Shown here piece after piece: positions 26,178 through 35,386 of a stretch of 64,000 nucleotides of DNA. The DNA comes from Streptomyces xylophagus (GTDB lineage: Bacteria; Actinomycetota; Actinomycetes; Streptomycetales; Streptomycetaceae). The stretch's first letter is position 1. Each line of letters begins with the position of its first letter. A program made the translations under genes and the position numbers. A model generated the notes under the pieces. That model was not told the DNA's origin and did no database searches. It worked only from the letters and a program-made list of their open reading frames with translations. The DNA lies in NCBI RefSeq assembly GCF_000716435.1, contig NZ_JNWO01000033.1, positions 1-64,000 of the forward strand, written 5' to 3'.

Positions 26178-27568
26178 GTCCTCGTACGAACAAGCCGCAC
26201 GAGATCGTCGAGCGCGCCCTCGAACTGTCGCGGGCGGACGGCTGTGTCGTCATCGCCGACGAGCAGTCGACCGCCAACCTCCGCTGGGCGGGCAACGCGC
26301 TGACCACGAACGGTGTCACGCGCGGGCGCACGCTCACCGTCATCGCGACCGTCGACGGCAAGGAGGGCACGGCCTCGGGGGTCGTGTCCCGGTCCGCCGT
26401 GACCCCGGAGGAGCTGGAGCCGCTGGTGCGGGCCGCCGAGGCCGCCGCGCGCGGTGCCGCGCCCGCCGAGGACGCGCAGCCGCTCGTCACAGGGGTGGCT
26501 CATTCGCCCGACTTCACGGACGCGCCCGCCGAGACCTCGTCCTCCGTGTTCACCGACTTCGCGCCGACGCTCGGTGAATCGTTCGCACGCGCGCGTGCGG
26601 GCGGTCGCGAGCTGTACGGCTTCGCCAACCACGAGCTGGTCACCAGCTACCTGGGGACGTCGACGGGCCTGCGCCTGCGCCACGACCAGCCCAACGGGAC
26701 GCTGGAGCTGAACGCCAAGTCCCCGGACCGTACGCGCTCGGCGTGGGCCGGCCGCTCGACCCGGGACTTCAAGGACGTCGACCCGGCGGCCCTGGACGCC
26801 GAGTTGGCCGTACGACTGGGCTGGGCGGAGCGGAAGATCCCGCTGCCCGCGGGCCGCTACGAGACGCTGCTGCCGCCGACCGCGGTCGCGGACCTGCTGA
26901 TCTACCAGATGTGGTCGGCGTCGGGCCGGGACGCGGTCGAGGGCCGCACGGTGTTCTCCAAGCCGGGCGGCGGCACCCGCGTCGGCGAGAAGCTCACCGA
27001 GCTGCCGTTGACGCTGCGCAGCGACCCCAACGAACCGGGTCTGGAGTCCGCCCCGTTCGTGCTCGCGCACACCTCCGGGGGCGACCAGTCGGTGTTCGAC
27101 AACGGGCTGCCGCTGACAGCTACCGAGTGGGTGCGCGAGGGCGAGCTGCAGCACCTGTTGACCAGTCGGCACAGCGCGGGATTGACCGGGCTGCCGGTCG
27201 CACCGTCGATCGACAACCTGATCCTGAGCGGGGGCGAGGACCGCTCCCTGGAGGAGATGGTCGCGAACACCGAGCGCGGGCTGCTGCTCACCTGCCTGTG
27301 GTACATCCGCGAGGTCGACCCGGCGACGCTGCTGCTCACCGGGCTGACCCGGGACGGCGTCTACCTCGTCGAGAACGGCGAGGTGGCGGGCGAGGTGAAC
27401 AACTTCCGGTTCAACGAGTCGCCGGTGGATCTGCTGGGGCGAGCGACCGAGGCGGGGCGGACGGAAAAGACGCTGCCGAGGGAATGGAGCGACTGGTTCA
27501 CTAGGGCTGCGATGCCCGCGCTGCGGGTGCCGGACTTCAATATGAGCTCTGTCAGTCAGGGCGTATAA
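26174..27568 (+). CDS. TldE/PmbA family protein
   Basis: A 464-aa partner of TldD with the same fold but no zinc motif, as expected for TldE. The N-terminal domain ([22 protein letters not shown]) precedes the beta-rich C-terminal domain ([42 protein letters not shown]). ATG 26174 overlaps the tldD stop. TldE shapes the chamber in which TldD cleaves unstructured peptides. No precursor peptide gene is visible next to the pair. Confidence 0.93.
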   Translation: MSPRTNKPHEIVERALELSRADGCVVIADEQSTANLRWAGNALTTNGVTRGRTLTVIATVDGKEGTASGVVSRSAVTPEELEPLVRAAEAAARGAAPAEDAQPLVTGVAHSPDFTDAPAETSSSVFTDFAPTLGESFARARAGGRELYGFANHELVTSYLGTSTGLRLRHDQPNGTLELNAKSPDRTRSAWAGRSTRDFKDVDPAALDAELAVRLGWAERKIPLPAGRYETLLPPTAVADLLIYQMWSASGRDAVEGRTVFSKPGGGTRVGEKLTELPLTLRSDPNEPGLESAPFVLAHTSGGDQSVFDNGLPLTATEWVREGELQHLLTSRHSAGLTGLPVAPSIDNLILSGGEDRSLEEMVANTERGLLLTCLWYIREVDPATLLLTGLTRDGVYLVENGEVAGEVNNFRFNESPVDLLGRATEAGRTEKTLPREWSDWFTRAAMPALRVPDFNMSSVSQGV

Positions 27569-27612
27569 CCTCGTACCTGATTCACGAGACCACTCAAGGA
27601 GATACGAGAACC

Positions 27613-28881
27613 GTGACGGACATCGTCGACGAACTGCAGTGGCGGGGGCTCATCGCCCTCTCCACTGACGAGGACGCATTGCGCAAGGCGTTCGCGGACG
27701 GTCCCGTCACGTTCTATTGCGGTTTCGACCCGACCGCGCCCAGCCTGCACCTCGGCAACCTCGTGCAGATCCTGACGATGCGCCGGATCCAGCAGGCGGG
27801 CAACCGTCCGCTGGGCCTGGTCGGCGGTGCCACGGGCCTGATCGGCGACCCGAAGCCGAACGCGGAGCGGACGCTCAACGCGCCGGACGTCGTGGCCCAG
27901 TGGGTCGAGCGGCTGCGCGCGCAGATCGCCCCGCTGCTGGACTTCGAGGGCCCGCACGCCGCGATCATGGTCAACAACCTGGACTGGACCCAGGGACTGT
28001 CGGCCATCGAGTTCCTGCGGGACATCGGCAAGCACTTCCGGATCAACAAGATGATCGCCAAGGAGGCCGTCTCCCGGCGGCTCAACTCCGACGCGGGCAT
28101 CGGCTACACCGAGTTCAGCTACCAGATCCTGCAGGGCATGGACTTCCTGGAGCTGTTCCGGCGGCATGGCTGCACCCTCCAGACCGGCGGCAGCGACCAG
28201 TGGGGCAACCTCACCTCGGGCACCGACCTGATCCACCGGGTCGACCCGGAGGCCGTGGTGCACGCGCTGGCCACACCGCTGATCACCAAGGCCGACGGCA
28301 CCAAGTTCGGCAAGACGGAGTCCGGCACGGTCTGGCTCGACCCGGAGATGACCACGCCGTACGCCTTCTTCCAGTTCTGGCTGAACGCGGACGACCGGGA
28401 CGTCTCCAAGTTCCTGCGCATCTTCAGCTTCCGGTCCCACGAGGAGATCGAGGAGCTGGAGCGGCAGACCGAGGAGCGTCCCCAGGCGCGTGCCGCGCAG
28501 CGCGCGCTGGCCGAGGAGCTGACGACGCTGGTGCACGGCGCCGAGCAGACGGCTGCCGTGACCGCCGCGTCCAAGGCCCTCTTCGGGCAGGGCGAGCTGG
28601 CGGAGCTGGACGAGAGGACGCTCGCCGCGTCCCTCTCCGAGGTGCCGCACGTCCAGGTCGCCGAACTCGGTCTCGTCGTCGACCTGTTCGCCGAGGTGGG
28701 GCTGGTGGCGAGCAAGTCAGCTGCGCGGCGGACCGTGAAGGAAGGCGGCGCGTACGTGAACAACGTGAAGGTCGCCGCGGAAGATGCCGTGCCGGCGAAG
28801 GAAGATCTGCTGCACGGGCGGTGGCTGGTGCTGCGGCGGGGCAAGAAGAACCTTGCCGCCGTCGAGGTGACCGGAGCGTAA
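27613..28881 (+). CDS. tyrS: Tyrosyl-tRNA synthetase
   Basis: A 422-aa class I aminoacyl-tRNA synthetase. The HIGH-type signature is HLGN (46-49) within [16 protein letters not shown], the tyrosine pocket includes [17 protein letters not shown] and GGSDQWGNL, and the KMSKS-type loop is KFGKT. A C-terminal S4 RNA-binding domain ends the protein ([20 protein letters not shown]). GTG start 27613 with CAAGGAG upstream. It lies 44 bp after tldE and may share its transcript. No T-box leader fits in that gap. Confidence 0.97.
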   Translation: MTDIVDELQWRGLIALSTDEDALRKAFADGPVTFYCGFDPTAPSLHLGNLVQILTMRRIQQAGNRPLGLVGGATGLIGDPKPNAERTLNAPDVVAQWVERLRAQIAPLLDFEGPHAAIMVNNLDWTQGLSAIEFLRDIGKHFRINKMIAKEAVSRRLNSDAGIGYTEFSYQILQGMDFLELFRRHGCTLQTGGSDQWGNLTSGTDLIHRVDPEAVVHALATPLITKADGTKFGKTESGTVWLDPEMTTPYAFFQFWLNADDRDVSKFLRIFSFRSHEEIEELERQTEERPQARAAQRALAEELTTLVHGAEQTAAVTAASKALFGQGELAELDERTLAASLSEVPHVQVAELGLVVDLFAEVGLVASKSAARRTVKEGGAYVNNVKVAAEDAVPAKEDLLHGRWLVLRRGKKNLAAVEVTGA

Positions 28882-28923
28882 GCGCCGTAGGGGGCGCGGG
28901 TGGTGTGCGGTCTGCCGGCTCGC

Positions 28924-28964
28924 TGTGGCTGGTCGCGCCGTTCCCCGCGCCCCTGACGGGGCGC
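28924..28964. repeat. Streptomyces 3'-end repeat element with terminator-like hairpin
   Basis: TGTGGCTGGTCGCGC (28924-28938) is followed by a hairpin, GCGCCCC (28947-28953) and GGGGCGC (28958-28964). The same 15-mer occurs after the SDR gene at 50629. It lies between convergent tyrS and the GlsB-type gene and may terminate either. Confidence 0.65.
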
Positions 28965-28969
28965 TGCAG

Positions 28970-29248
28970 TCAGGCTCGTTGTTTGTTCTTGCCGATTGTT
29001 GCCATGTAGGCCATGTCGACCACGAAGACGATGATGATCGCGGCGATGAGCTGGAACGCGTGGCGGCTCCAGTCGATGCCGCTGGTCGCGTCGACGCCGG
29101 CCGCTCGGGCAATCGCGTTGCCGACGATGGCGCCGAGAATGCCGCAGATGGTGGTCAGCCAGAGCGGACTGTGCTGCTTGCCCGGGATGATCGCCTTCGC
29201 GATCAGACCCAGCACGAATCCCACGATGATCGCCCACAACCAGCCCAT
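28970..29248 (-). CDS. GlsB/YeaQ/YmgE family stress-response membrane protein
   Basis: A 92-aa protein with three hydrophobic segments. The transglycosylase-associated (YeaQ) signature is GWLWAIIVGFVLGLIAKAIIPGKQ, then TTICGILGAIVGNAIA, ending with a third helix LIAAIIIVFVVDMAYMATIG. ATG 29248 has AAGGAGGC upstream. General-stress membrane protein of unknown mechanism. Confidence 0.92.
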   Translation of the reverse strand: MGWLWAIIVGFVLGLIAKAIIPGKQHSPLWLTTICGILGAIVGNAIARAAGVDATSGIDWSRHAFQLIAAIIIVFVVDMAYMATIGKNKQRA

Positions 29249-29501
29249 GGCTGCCTCCTTGTACGGCTCGACGTTCGACGTGAGCATTACGCCAAGTGTG
29301 GGTCCGGTCGCCGTACGGCGCATGTCGGGTACGGCCATACGCGCTACGGCGCAGCTCCGTCGCCCGGACCCGAGGTGCCCCGCTCTCGAAGGCGACGGAG
29401 GCGCGGCGTAACGTGGGACGTGTCGGGGCCCGGTTCCCGGATCGGGTGCGAACCGGGGTGCGGGCCGGGGAGAGTCCGATGCGGGCGGATGGTGGAATGT
29501 G

Positions 29502-29900
29502 ATGCGGAAGCTGCACGGCGAAGGCAACGCCCAGGTGTTCCGGATCACCGGAGCCCGGACGGGACTCGCGGAGGATGTCCGCGGTCGGCAGCGCCGGTAT
29601 GTCATCTCGATGTCGATCCGTACGGTGTCGGTGATCCTCGCCTGCTCGCTGTGGAACGTCGAACGGCACGTCGCGATCGTCGCGTTGGTGCTCGGTGTGC
29701 TGCTCCCCTATGTCGCCGTGGTGATCGCGAACGCCGGGCGGGAGAACGCGCCGGGGCTTCCGTCGACATTTGTCACCGCTCCGCTGCGGCCGATGATCGC
29801 ACCGCCGCGCGCTGACGGGACGTTCGCGGAACCCGTCCCGGAAGGCGTCGTGCCCGAGCCGGCGCCGGGTGCGGGAGGCGAACCGTACGACCGGTCGTGA
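29502..29900 (+). CDS. DUF3099 domain-containing membrane protein
   Basis: A 132-aa actinomycete protein. The DUF3099 core FRITGARTGLAEDVRGRQRRY (residues 14-34) is followed by two membrane helices (ISMSIRTVSVILACSLW and VAIVALVLGVLLPYVAVVIAN) and a Pro-rich tail. Function is unknown. The start is ATG 29502, with GTG 29499 as an alternative. Confidence 0.85.
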   Translation: MRKLHGEGNAQVFRITGARTGLAEDVRGRQRRYVISMSIRTVSVILACSLWNVERHVAIVALVLGVLLPYVAVVIANAGRENAPGLPSTFVTAPLRPMIAPPRADGTFAEPVPEGVVPEPAPGAGGEPYDRS

Positions 29901-30046
29901 CCGTGGTGAACGTCCCACAACCGGAAGTCGGCTCCGCACCAAGCTCAAGAAAAGCTCAGATCAATCATGTTGTTCCGGTGCCGAGCGACCGGTTACCCGT
30001 GACATACTTCGTACGCGCTCCGCATCCCCCGTCGGAGCGACAGACC

Positions 30047-30089
30047 GACGCCGGGCAGCTCCCCCCGTGGCTGCTCGGCGTCGCCTTTT
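30047..30089 (+). terminator. Terminator or attenuator hairpin
   Basis: A 13-bp stem with one mismatch, GACGCCGGGCAGC (30047-30059) and GCTGCTCGGCGTC (30070-30082), followed by GCCTTTT. It lies 147 bp after the DUF3099 stop and 35 bp before the next start. A smaller hairpin (GCTCCG...CGGAGC, about 30017-30038) precedes it. Confidence 0.75.
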
Positions 30090-30123
30090 CAGCGCATCTG
30101 TGAGACGAATTCCGTGAGTTCCC

Positions 30124-30342
30124 GTGAGTGACGAGACACCGATCTGCTCCGCGAAGGGCTGCCGCTCCGACGCCGTGTGGGTCCTCGCGTGGAACAACCC
30201 GAAGATCCATACGCCGGAGCGACGCAAGACGTGGCTCGCGTGCGAGGAGCATCGCGAGCACCTGTCCCAGTTCCTCGGTGTGCGGAGCTTCTTGAAGGAC
30301 GTCGTAAAGTTCGAGGACTGGGAAGCGCCCGAGATCCCGTAG
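30124..30342 (+). CDS. Conserved small actinobacterial protein
   Basis: A 72-aa soluble protein from GTG 30124. Cys8, Cys13 and Cys40 with neighbouring His residues (CSAKGCRSD, ACEEHREHL) suggest a small metal-binding fold. Trp residues are frequent (VWVLAWNNP, KTWLA). I know no function; similar short proteins are widespread in actinomycetes. Upstream are two hairpins, one a U-tailed terminator, so expression may be attenuated. Confidence 0.75.
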   Translation: MSDETPICSAKGCRSDAVWVLAWNNPKIHTPERRKTWLACEEHREHLSQFLGVRSFLKDVVKFEDWEAPEIP

Positions 30343-30366
30343 AGCCTCTTCGCCTACGGCGGCTGC

Positions 30367-31356
30367 TCAGCCGCCGATCGCCGACATCGGCCGGTCCGGC
30401 TGGAGGAACGACGGGTCGTCCAGGCCCGAGCCCGCCTTCTTGCCCCACATCGCCAGGCGCCAGATGCGGGCGATCTCCTCGTCCGGAGCGTCGGAGCGCA
30501 GGGCGGCGCGGAGGTCGGTCTCCTCGCGGGCGAACAGGCAGTTGCGTATCTGGCCGTCGGCGGTGAGGCGGGTGCGGTCGCAGGCTCCGCAGAACGGGCG
30601 GGTGACCGAGGCGATGACGCCCACGCGGTGCGGGCCGCCGTCCACGATCCAGCGTTCGGCCGGGGCCGAGCCGCGCTCGTCGGAGCGTTCGGGGGTCAGG
30701 TCGAAGCGGGTGTGGAGGGAGGCGAGGATGTCGCCGGCCGTGACCATGCCGTCGCGCGTCCAGCCGTGCTGGGCATCCAGGGGCATCTGCTCGATGAAGC
30801 GCAGTTCGTAGTCGTGCGCGACGGCCCAGGCCAGCAGGTCCGGGGCCTCGTCGGCGTTGAGTCCCGGCATCAGCACCGAGTTGATCTTCACCGGGGTCAG
30901 GCCCGCGTCGTGGGCGGCCTCCAGGCCGGCGAGGACGTCCTTGAGGCGGTCGCGCCGGGTGAGGGTCTTGAAGACGTCCGGGCGCAGGGTGTCCAGGGAG
31001 ACGTTGACCCGGTCCAGGCCCGCCTTCTTCAGGGCGGTCGCCGTGCGCTTGAGGCCGATGCCGTTGGTCGTGAGGGACATCTGGGGGCGGGGCTCCAGGG
31101 CCGCGACCCGCTCGACGATGCCGACCAGGCCGGGGCGCAGCAGGGGCTCACCACCGGTGAAGCGGACCTCCTCGATGCCGAGGGAGGTGACCGCGATGTC
31201 GATCAGGCGGACGATCTCGTCGTCCGTGAGGAGGTCGGGCTTCGCCAGCCACTGCAGGCCCTCCTCGGGCATGCAGTACGTACACCGGAGGTTGCACCGG
31301 TCGGTCAGCGAAACCCTCAGGTCGGTGGCCACTCGGCCATAGGTGTCGATGAGCAC
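30367..31356 (-). CDS. moaA: GTP 3',8-cyclase MoaA
   Basis: A 329-aa radical SAM enzyme that converts GTP to the molybdopterin precursor 3',8-cyclo-GTP. The SAM cluster ligands are Cys21, Cys25 and Cys28 (CNLRCTYC), and the C-terminal GTP-side cluster is FCGACDRTRL...RNCLF. The protein ends in the Gly-Gly needed for activation (SAIGG). GTG 31356 follows GAGGAGG. Other moa genes are not in the window. Confidence 0.96.
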   Translation of the reverse strand: MLIDTYGRVATDLRVSLTDRCNLRCTYCMPEEGLQWLAKPDLLTDDEIVRLIDIAVTSLGIEEVRFTGGEPLLRPGLVGIVERVAALEPRPQMSLTTNGIGLKRTATALKKAGLDRVNVSLDTLRPDVFKTLTRRDRLKDVLAGLEAAHDAGLTPVKINSVLMPGLNADEAPDLLAWAVAHDYELRFIEQMPLDAQHGWTRDGMVTAGDILASLHTRFDLTPERSDERGSAPAERWIVDGGPHRVGVIASVTRPFCGACDRTRLTADGQIRNCLFAREETDLRAALRSDAPDEEIARIWRLAMWGKKAGSGLDDPSFLQPDRPMSAIGG

Positions 31357-31458
31357 GTGGGCCTCCTCCCTCGATTCGGATCGCATGTTTTCCGACACCT
31401 GCGAGCCTACGCGACACCGCTGACAACGAGAGCGGCCCGATCCCACGAGGTACGACGA

Positions 31459-31488
31459 GGCCGCGTCGTAGGGATCTACGACGCGGCC
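31459..31488 (-). terminator. Terminator hairpin of the symporter operon
   Basis: A perfect 13-bp stem, GGCCGCGTCGTAG and CTACGACGCGGCC, with a GGAT-type loop, 27 bp beyond the symporter stop. Confidence 0.82.
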
Positions 31489-31514
31489 GTCGGCGTGGGG
31501 GGACTCGGAGTGGC

Positions 31515-33134
31515 TCAGTGGGCTCCGGTGCCGGTCAGGGACCGTACCTCCAGTTCCGCGTACTTGGCGGTGTCCGGCTCCTCCTTGGAGAGGATCGTGC
31601 CGAGCCAGCCCAGCAGGAAGCCGACGGGGATGGAGATGATGCCGGGGTTCTCCAGGGGGAACCAGTGGAAGTCGACGTCGGGGAACATCGACGTGGGTTT
31701 GCCCGAGACCACTGGCGAGAACAGGACCAGGCCGACCGCGGTGACCAGGCCGCCGTAGATCGACCACAGGGCTCCTGGGGTGGTGAACCGCTTCCAGAAG
31801 AGGCTGTAGAGGATCGTCGGGAGGTTGGCGGAGGCGGCGACCGCGAAGGCGAGGGCGACCAGGCCGGCGACGTTCAGGTCGCGGGCGAGGGCGCCGAGGA
31901 GGATGGAGACGGCGCCGATGCCGACCGTGGCGTAGCGGGCGGCGGACATCTCCTGCTTCTCCGTCGCCTGTCCCCGCTTGATGACGTTCGCGTAGATGTC
32001 GTGCGCGAACGAGGACGACGAGGCCAGGGTCAGACCGGCGACGACCGCGAGGATCGTGGCGAAGGCGACCGCCGAGATGGTGGCCAGGAGGATGGCACCC
32101 CAGTTGGAGTCGACGCCGCCCAGATGGAGGGCCAGCAGGGGGGCCGCCGTGTTGCCCGCCTTGTTGGAGGCGATGATCTCGTCGGGTTTGATCAGTGCCG
32201 CCGCGCCGAAGCCGAGGGCCAGGGTCATCAGGTAGAAGGCGCCGATCAGGCCGATGGCCCAGATGACCGACTTACGGGCGGCCTTGGCGGTGGGCACCGT
32301 GTAGAAGCGGATCAGGATGTGCGGCAGGCCGGCGGTGCCGAGGACCAGGGCGAGGCCGAGCGAGATGAAGTCCAGCTTGGTCGTACCGGTGGCGCCGTAC
32401 TTGAGGCCGGGGTTCAGGAAGGCGGAGCCCTTGCCGCTGTTGGAGGCGGCCTTGCCGAGCAGGTCGGAGACGTTGAAGTTGAACTTCAGCAGCACCAGGA
32501 AGGTCAGCAGCAGGGCACCCGCGATGAGCAGGCAGGCCTTGACCATCTGGACCCAGGTGGTGCCCTTCATGCCGCCGATGGTGACGTACACGATCATCAG
32601 GACGCCGACCAGGGCGACGATGCCGATCTTGCCGGCGTCGGTGGTGATGCCGAGGAGCAGGGAGACCAGGACGCCCGCACCGGCCATCTGGGCCAGCAGA
32701 TAGAAGATCGACACCACGATGGTGGAGGTGCCGGCCGCCGTACGTACCGGGCGCTGATGCAAGCGGTACGCGAGGACGTCGCCCATGGTGTAGCGGCCGG
32801 AGTTGCGCAGCGGTTCGGCCACCAGGAGCAGGGCGACCAGCCAGGCGACCAGGAAGCCGATGGAGTACAGGAAGCCGTCGTAGCCGAAGAGGGCGATGGC
32901 GCCCGCGATGCCCAGGAAGGACGCGGCGGACATGTAGTCGCCGGAGACGGCGAGGCCGTTCTGGAAGGCGGTGAACTGGCGGCCGCCCGCGTAGAAGTCG
33001 GCGGCGCTCTTTGTCTGGCGGCCCGCCCATACGGTGATGACGAGCGTCGCGGCGACGAAGACCGCGAACAGGGTGATGATCAGCGGGCGGTGCTGGCTCG
33101 CCTCGCCGGCGGCCAGGGTGATCGCGGGGCTCAT
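31515..33134 (-). CDS. Cation/acetate symporter (ActP-like sodium:solute symporter)
   Basis: A 539-aa SSS-family transporter with about 13 helices. Diagnostic segments are DFYAGGRQFTAFQNGLAVSGDYMSAASFLG (substrate/sodium site), GRYTMGDVLAYRL, and GLPHILIRFYTVPTAKAARKSV. It probably takes up acetate, pyruvate or a similar short carboxylate with sodium. Its ATG overlaps the stop of the DUF485 gene, the usual companion of actP. Confidence 0.93.
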   Translation of the reverse strand: MSPAITLAAGEASQHRPLIITLFAVFVAATLVITVWAGRQTKSAADFYAGGRQFTAFQNGLAVSGDYMSAASFLGIAGAIALFGYDGFLYSIGFLVAWLVALLLVAEPLRNSGRYTMGDVLAYRLHQRPVRTAAGTSTIVVSIFYLLAQMAGAGVLVSLLLGITTDAGKIGIVALVGVLMIVYVTIGGMKGTTWVQMVKACLLIAGALLLTFLVLLKFNFNVSDLLGKAASNSGKGSAFLNPGLKYGATGTTKLDFISLGLALVLGTAGLPHILIRFYTVPTAKAARKSVIWAIGLIGAFYLMTLALGFGAAALIKPDEIIASNKAGNTAAPLLALHLGGVDSNWGAILLATISAVAFATILAVVAGLTLASSSSFAHDIYANVIKRGQATEKQEMSAARYATVGIGAVSILLGALARDLNVAGLVALAFAVAASANLPTILYSLFWKRFTTPGALWSIYGGLVTAVGLVLFSPVVSGKPTSMFPDVDFHWFPLENPGIISIPVGFLLGWLGTILSKEEPDTAKYAELEVRSLTGTGAH

Positions 33135-33487
33135 GCGCCGCCCTCCATCCGGGACTTGATGGCTTCGGCCTTGGGGTCGAGCTTCGTGGCGGAGTACCGC
33201 GCGGACCACCAGGCGATGAGGAACGTGGTGAGGAACTGGCCGAGGCCCAGGACGAGGGCGACGTTGATGTTGCCGACGACCTTGGTGTCCATGAAGTCGT
33301 CCGCGTAGTTGGACAGCAGGACGTACAGCAGGTACCAGGCGATGAAGGCGACGGTCAGCGGGAAGGCGAAGGAGCGGTGGGCGTGGCGCAGTTCGGCGAA
33401 CTCCGCGCTCTCCTGGACCTGTTCGAACTCCTCGGTGGTGGGGAGTTTGCGTTCGGCTTTCGAGGGTGGCGGTGTCTCGGTGGCCAC
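33131..33487 (-). CDS. DUF485 family membrane protein
   Basis: A 118-aa companion of the acetate symporter. Two helices (FPLTVAFIAWYLLYVLLSNYA and VALVLGLGQFLTTFLIAWWSARYS) follow a charged N-terminus. GTG 33487 has GGAGACACC upstream. The 4-bp overlap with the symporter implies a complex or stoichiometric expression. Confidence 0.92.
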   Translation of the reverse strand: MATETPPPSKAERKLPTTEEFEQVQESAEFAELRHAHRSFAFPLTVAFIAWYLLYVLLSNYADDFMDTKVVGNINVALVLGLGQFLTTFLIAWWSARYSATKLDPKAEAIKSRMEGGA

Positions 33488-33729
33488 GGTGTCTCCTCGC
33501 GTTGCGGACCTGCGGGTTCTGATCGGACTTGGCGCTTCCTGCTCAAGGGCACGGCGCGACACGTCGACCGGTTCAACGCCTTTGACTTCTTTCGGTAGTC
33601 GTCTTTGGGAAATCATTGCTGGCCAGTCACCGCGGGAGATAACTTCAGGTCTGCACCACTAGTCATGTACCTGCCCGAGCGCGCCACCACGTCTCGGGCC
33701 GTTTCGTTTCCGGATGATGTGGAGATCCC

Positions 33730-35262
33730 ATGGCTCATCTGCGCCCCAGACGCCGGCTCGCCCTGGCCGTACCGGTCGTGCTGTCGTTGACCGCCTCGCT
33801 CGGCTTCCTCCCGTCGGCGGCCTCGGCGGTCCCGGTCGCGGAGACCACCGCGCAGACCGCTGACGCGCCCAACCTCGCGTATGTGGTCAACACTCGGCTG
33901 GACCACTGGACGATCAACTCGGTCAAGAAGGCGATCAATGCGGCCGGCGGCACCATCGTGGTGACGTACGAGAAGATCGGTGTGATCGTCGTGCACTCGG
34001 CGAACCCCGACTTCGGGTCGGTCATCCGCAAGGTGCGCGGTGTGCAGTCGGCCGGTGCCACGCGCACCGCGCCGCTGAGCCTCGCGTCGACGACCGACGA
34101 GGGCTCGGTGCAGTACCTCTCCAAGGAGCAGGCCGCCAAGACGGCGAAGGCCTCCGCGGCCGCCGGTGACAGCGAGCCCCTCGAGGCCGACCAGTGGGAC
34201 CTGCCGGCCATCGGTGCCGACAAGGCCGCGAAGATCAACCCGGGCAGCAAGAGCGTGACGGTCGCCGTGATCGACGTCGGCGTCGACGACACCCACCCGG
34301 ACATCGCCCCGAACTTCTCCCCCTCGCAGTCCGCGAACTGCGTGGGCGGCAAGGCGGACACGACGTACGGCTCCTGGCGTCCCGTGGACTCCGCCCACTA
34401 CCACGGCACGCATGTCGCGGGTGAGATCGCCGCCGCCCGCAACGGCATCGGTGTGGCGGGGGTCGCGCCGGGTGTGAAGGTCGCCGGGATCACGGTGGCC
34501 GAGCCGGACTCGACCCAGCTGTTCTACCCGGAGAGCGTGGTCTGCGCGTTCGTGTTCGCCGCGGATCACGGCGTGGAGATCACCAACAACAGCTACTACG
34601 TTGATCCTTGGCTGTACAACTGCATGGACGACCCCGATCAACGTGCCATTGTTGACGCGGTCAACAGGGCCCAGCTGTACGCCCAGAGCAAGGGCACGCT
34701 CAATGTGGCCGCGGCCGGCAACTCCAACGACGACCTCGACTCGGACGCCCTGGTCGACGACTCCAGCCCCGACGATTCGACCGCGGTGCCCCGTACGGTC
34801 GACCCGCACGAGTGCTTCGACGTGCCGACCCAGTTGCCGGGTGTCGTCACGGTGAGCTCGGTCGGCGTCACCAAGGCCAAGTCGTACTTCTCCAGCTACG
34901 GCCAGGGCGTGATCGACGTGTCGGCGCCGGGCGGGGACGCCCGGCAGATCCCGGACACCCCGTCGAAGAACGGCCGCATCCTGTCGACGCTGCCGAACAA
35001 CACGTACGGCTACCTCCAGGGCACCTCGATGGCGACCCCGCACGTGGCCGCCGTGGCCGCGCTGCTCAAGTCCACGCACCGGTACGCCACTCCGGCCCAG
35101 CTGCAGGCGCTGCTGAAGGCCGAGGCGGACAACCCGGGCTGCCCGACCGACCCGTACGACACCAACGGCGACGGCATCGTGGACGCGACCTGCGTCGGCG
35201 GCAAGCGCGTCAACGGCTTCTACGGGTTCGGCATCGTCAACGCGCTGCGGGCGGTGAAGTAG
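33730..35262 (+). CDS. Secreted S8 family (subtilisin-like) serine peptidase
   Basis: A 510-aa exported protease. The signal peptide (RRRLALAVPVVLSLTASLGFLPSAASA, about residues 6-33) is followed by an inhibitor-like propeptide to about residue 160, then the peptidase domain. The catalytic triad is Asp in VIDVGVDDTHPDIA, His in YHGTHVAGEIAA and Ser in LQGTSMATPHVAA, with the oxyanion Asn in AAAGNSNDD. A DTNGDGIVDATCVGG segment near the C-terminus resembles a calcium loop. ATG 33730 follows GGAGATCCC. Divergent from the symporter operon. Confidence 0.95.
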   Translation: MAHLRPRRRLALAVPVVLSLTASLGFLPSAASAVPVAETTAQTADAPNLAYVVNTRLDHWTINSVKKAINAAGGTIVVTYEKIGVIVVHSANPDFGSVIRKVRGVQSAGATRTAPLSLASTTDEGSVQYLSKEQAAKTAKASAAAGDSEPLEADQWDLPAIGADKAAKINPGSKSVTVAVIDVGVDDTHPDIAPNFSPSQSANCVGGKADTTYGSWRPVDSAHYHGTHVAGEIAAARNGIGVAGVAPGVKVAGITVAEPDSTQLFYPESVVCAFVFAADHGVEITNNSYYVDPWLYNCMDDPDQRAIVDAVNRAQLYAQSKGTLNVAAAGNSNDDLDSDALVDDSSPDDSTAVPRTVDPHECFDVPTQLPGVVTVSSVGVTKAKSYFSSYGQGVIDVSAPGGDARQIPDTPSKNGRILSTLPNNTYGYLQGTSMATPHVAAVAALLKSTHRYATPAQLQALLKAEADNPGCPTDPYDTNGDGIVDATCVGGKRVNGFYGFGIVNALRAVK

Positions 35263-35276
35263 ACAGGACACCCGTC

Positions 35277-35308
35277 AACGGGCCGGGCGGATCTCCGCCC
35301 GGCCCGTT
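35277..35308 (+). terminator. Terminator hairpin after the subtilase gene
   Basis: A perfect 15-bp stem, AACGGGCCGGGCGGA and TCCGCCCGGCCCGTT, with a two-base loop, 14 bp after the stop. Confidence 0.9.
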
Positions 35309-35356
35309 CGTGCGTGCACATGTGTCCAGTCATGTGTGCAGGCACAGCTATATATG

Positions 35357-35380
35357 TTGATTGAATCAATACTGCATAGT
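35357..35380 (+). promoter_or_regulatory. Candidate operator and promoter of the CoA-transferase gene
   Basis: A perfect palindrome, TTGATT-G-AATCAA (35357-35369), in an unusually AT-rich stretch, followed by a -10-like CATAGT (35375-35380). The predicted start coincides with the ATG at 35387, suggesting a leaderless mRNA. Confidence 0.5.
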
Positions 35381-35386
35381 TCAATC

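Noticed and set aside
26168..28881. TldD/TldE as part of a peptide natural-product cluster
   Set aside because: No precursor peptide, cyclase, YcaO or transporter gene is adjacent; the pair is flanked by fabG-fabI and tyrS, so a housekeeping role is more likely.
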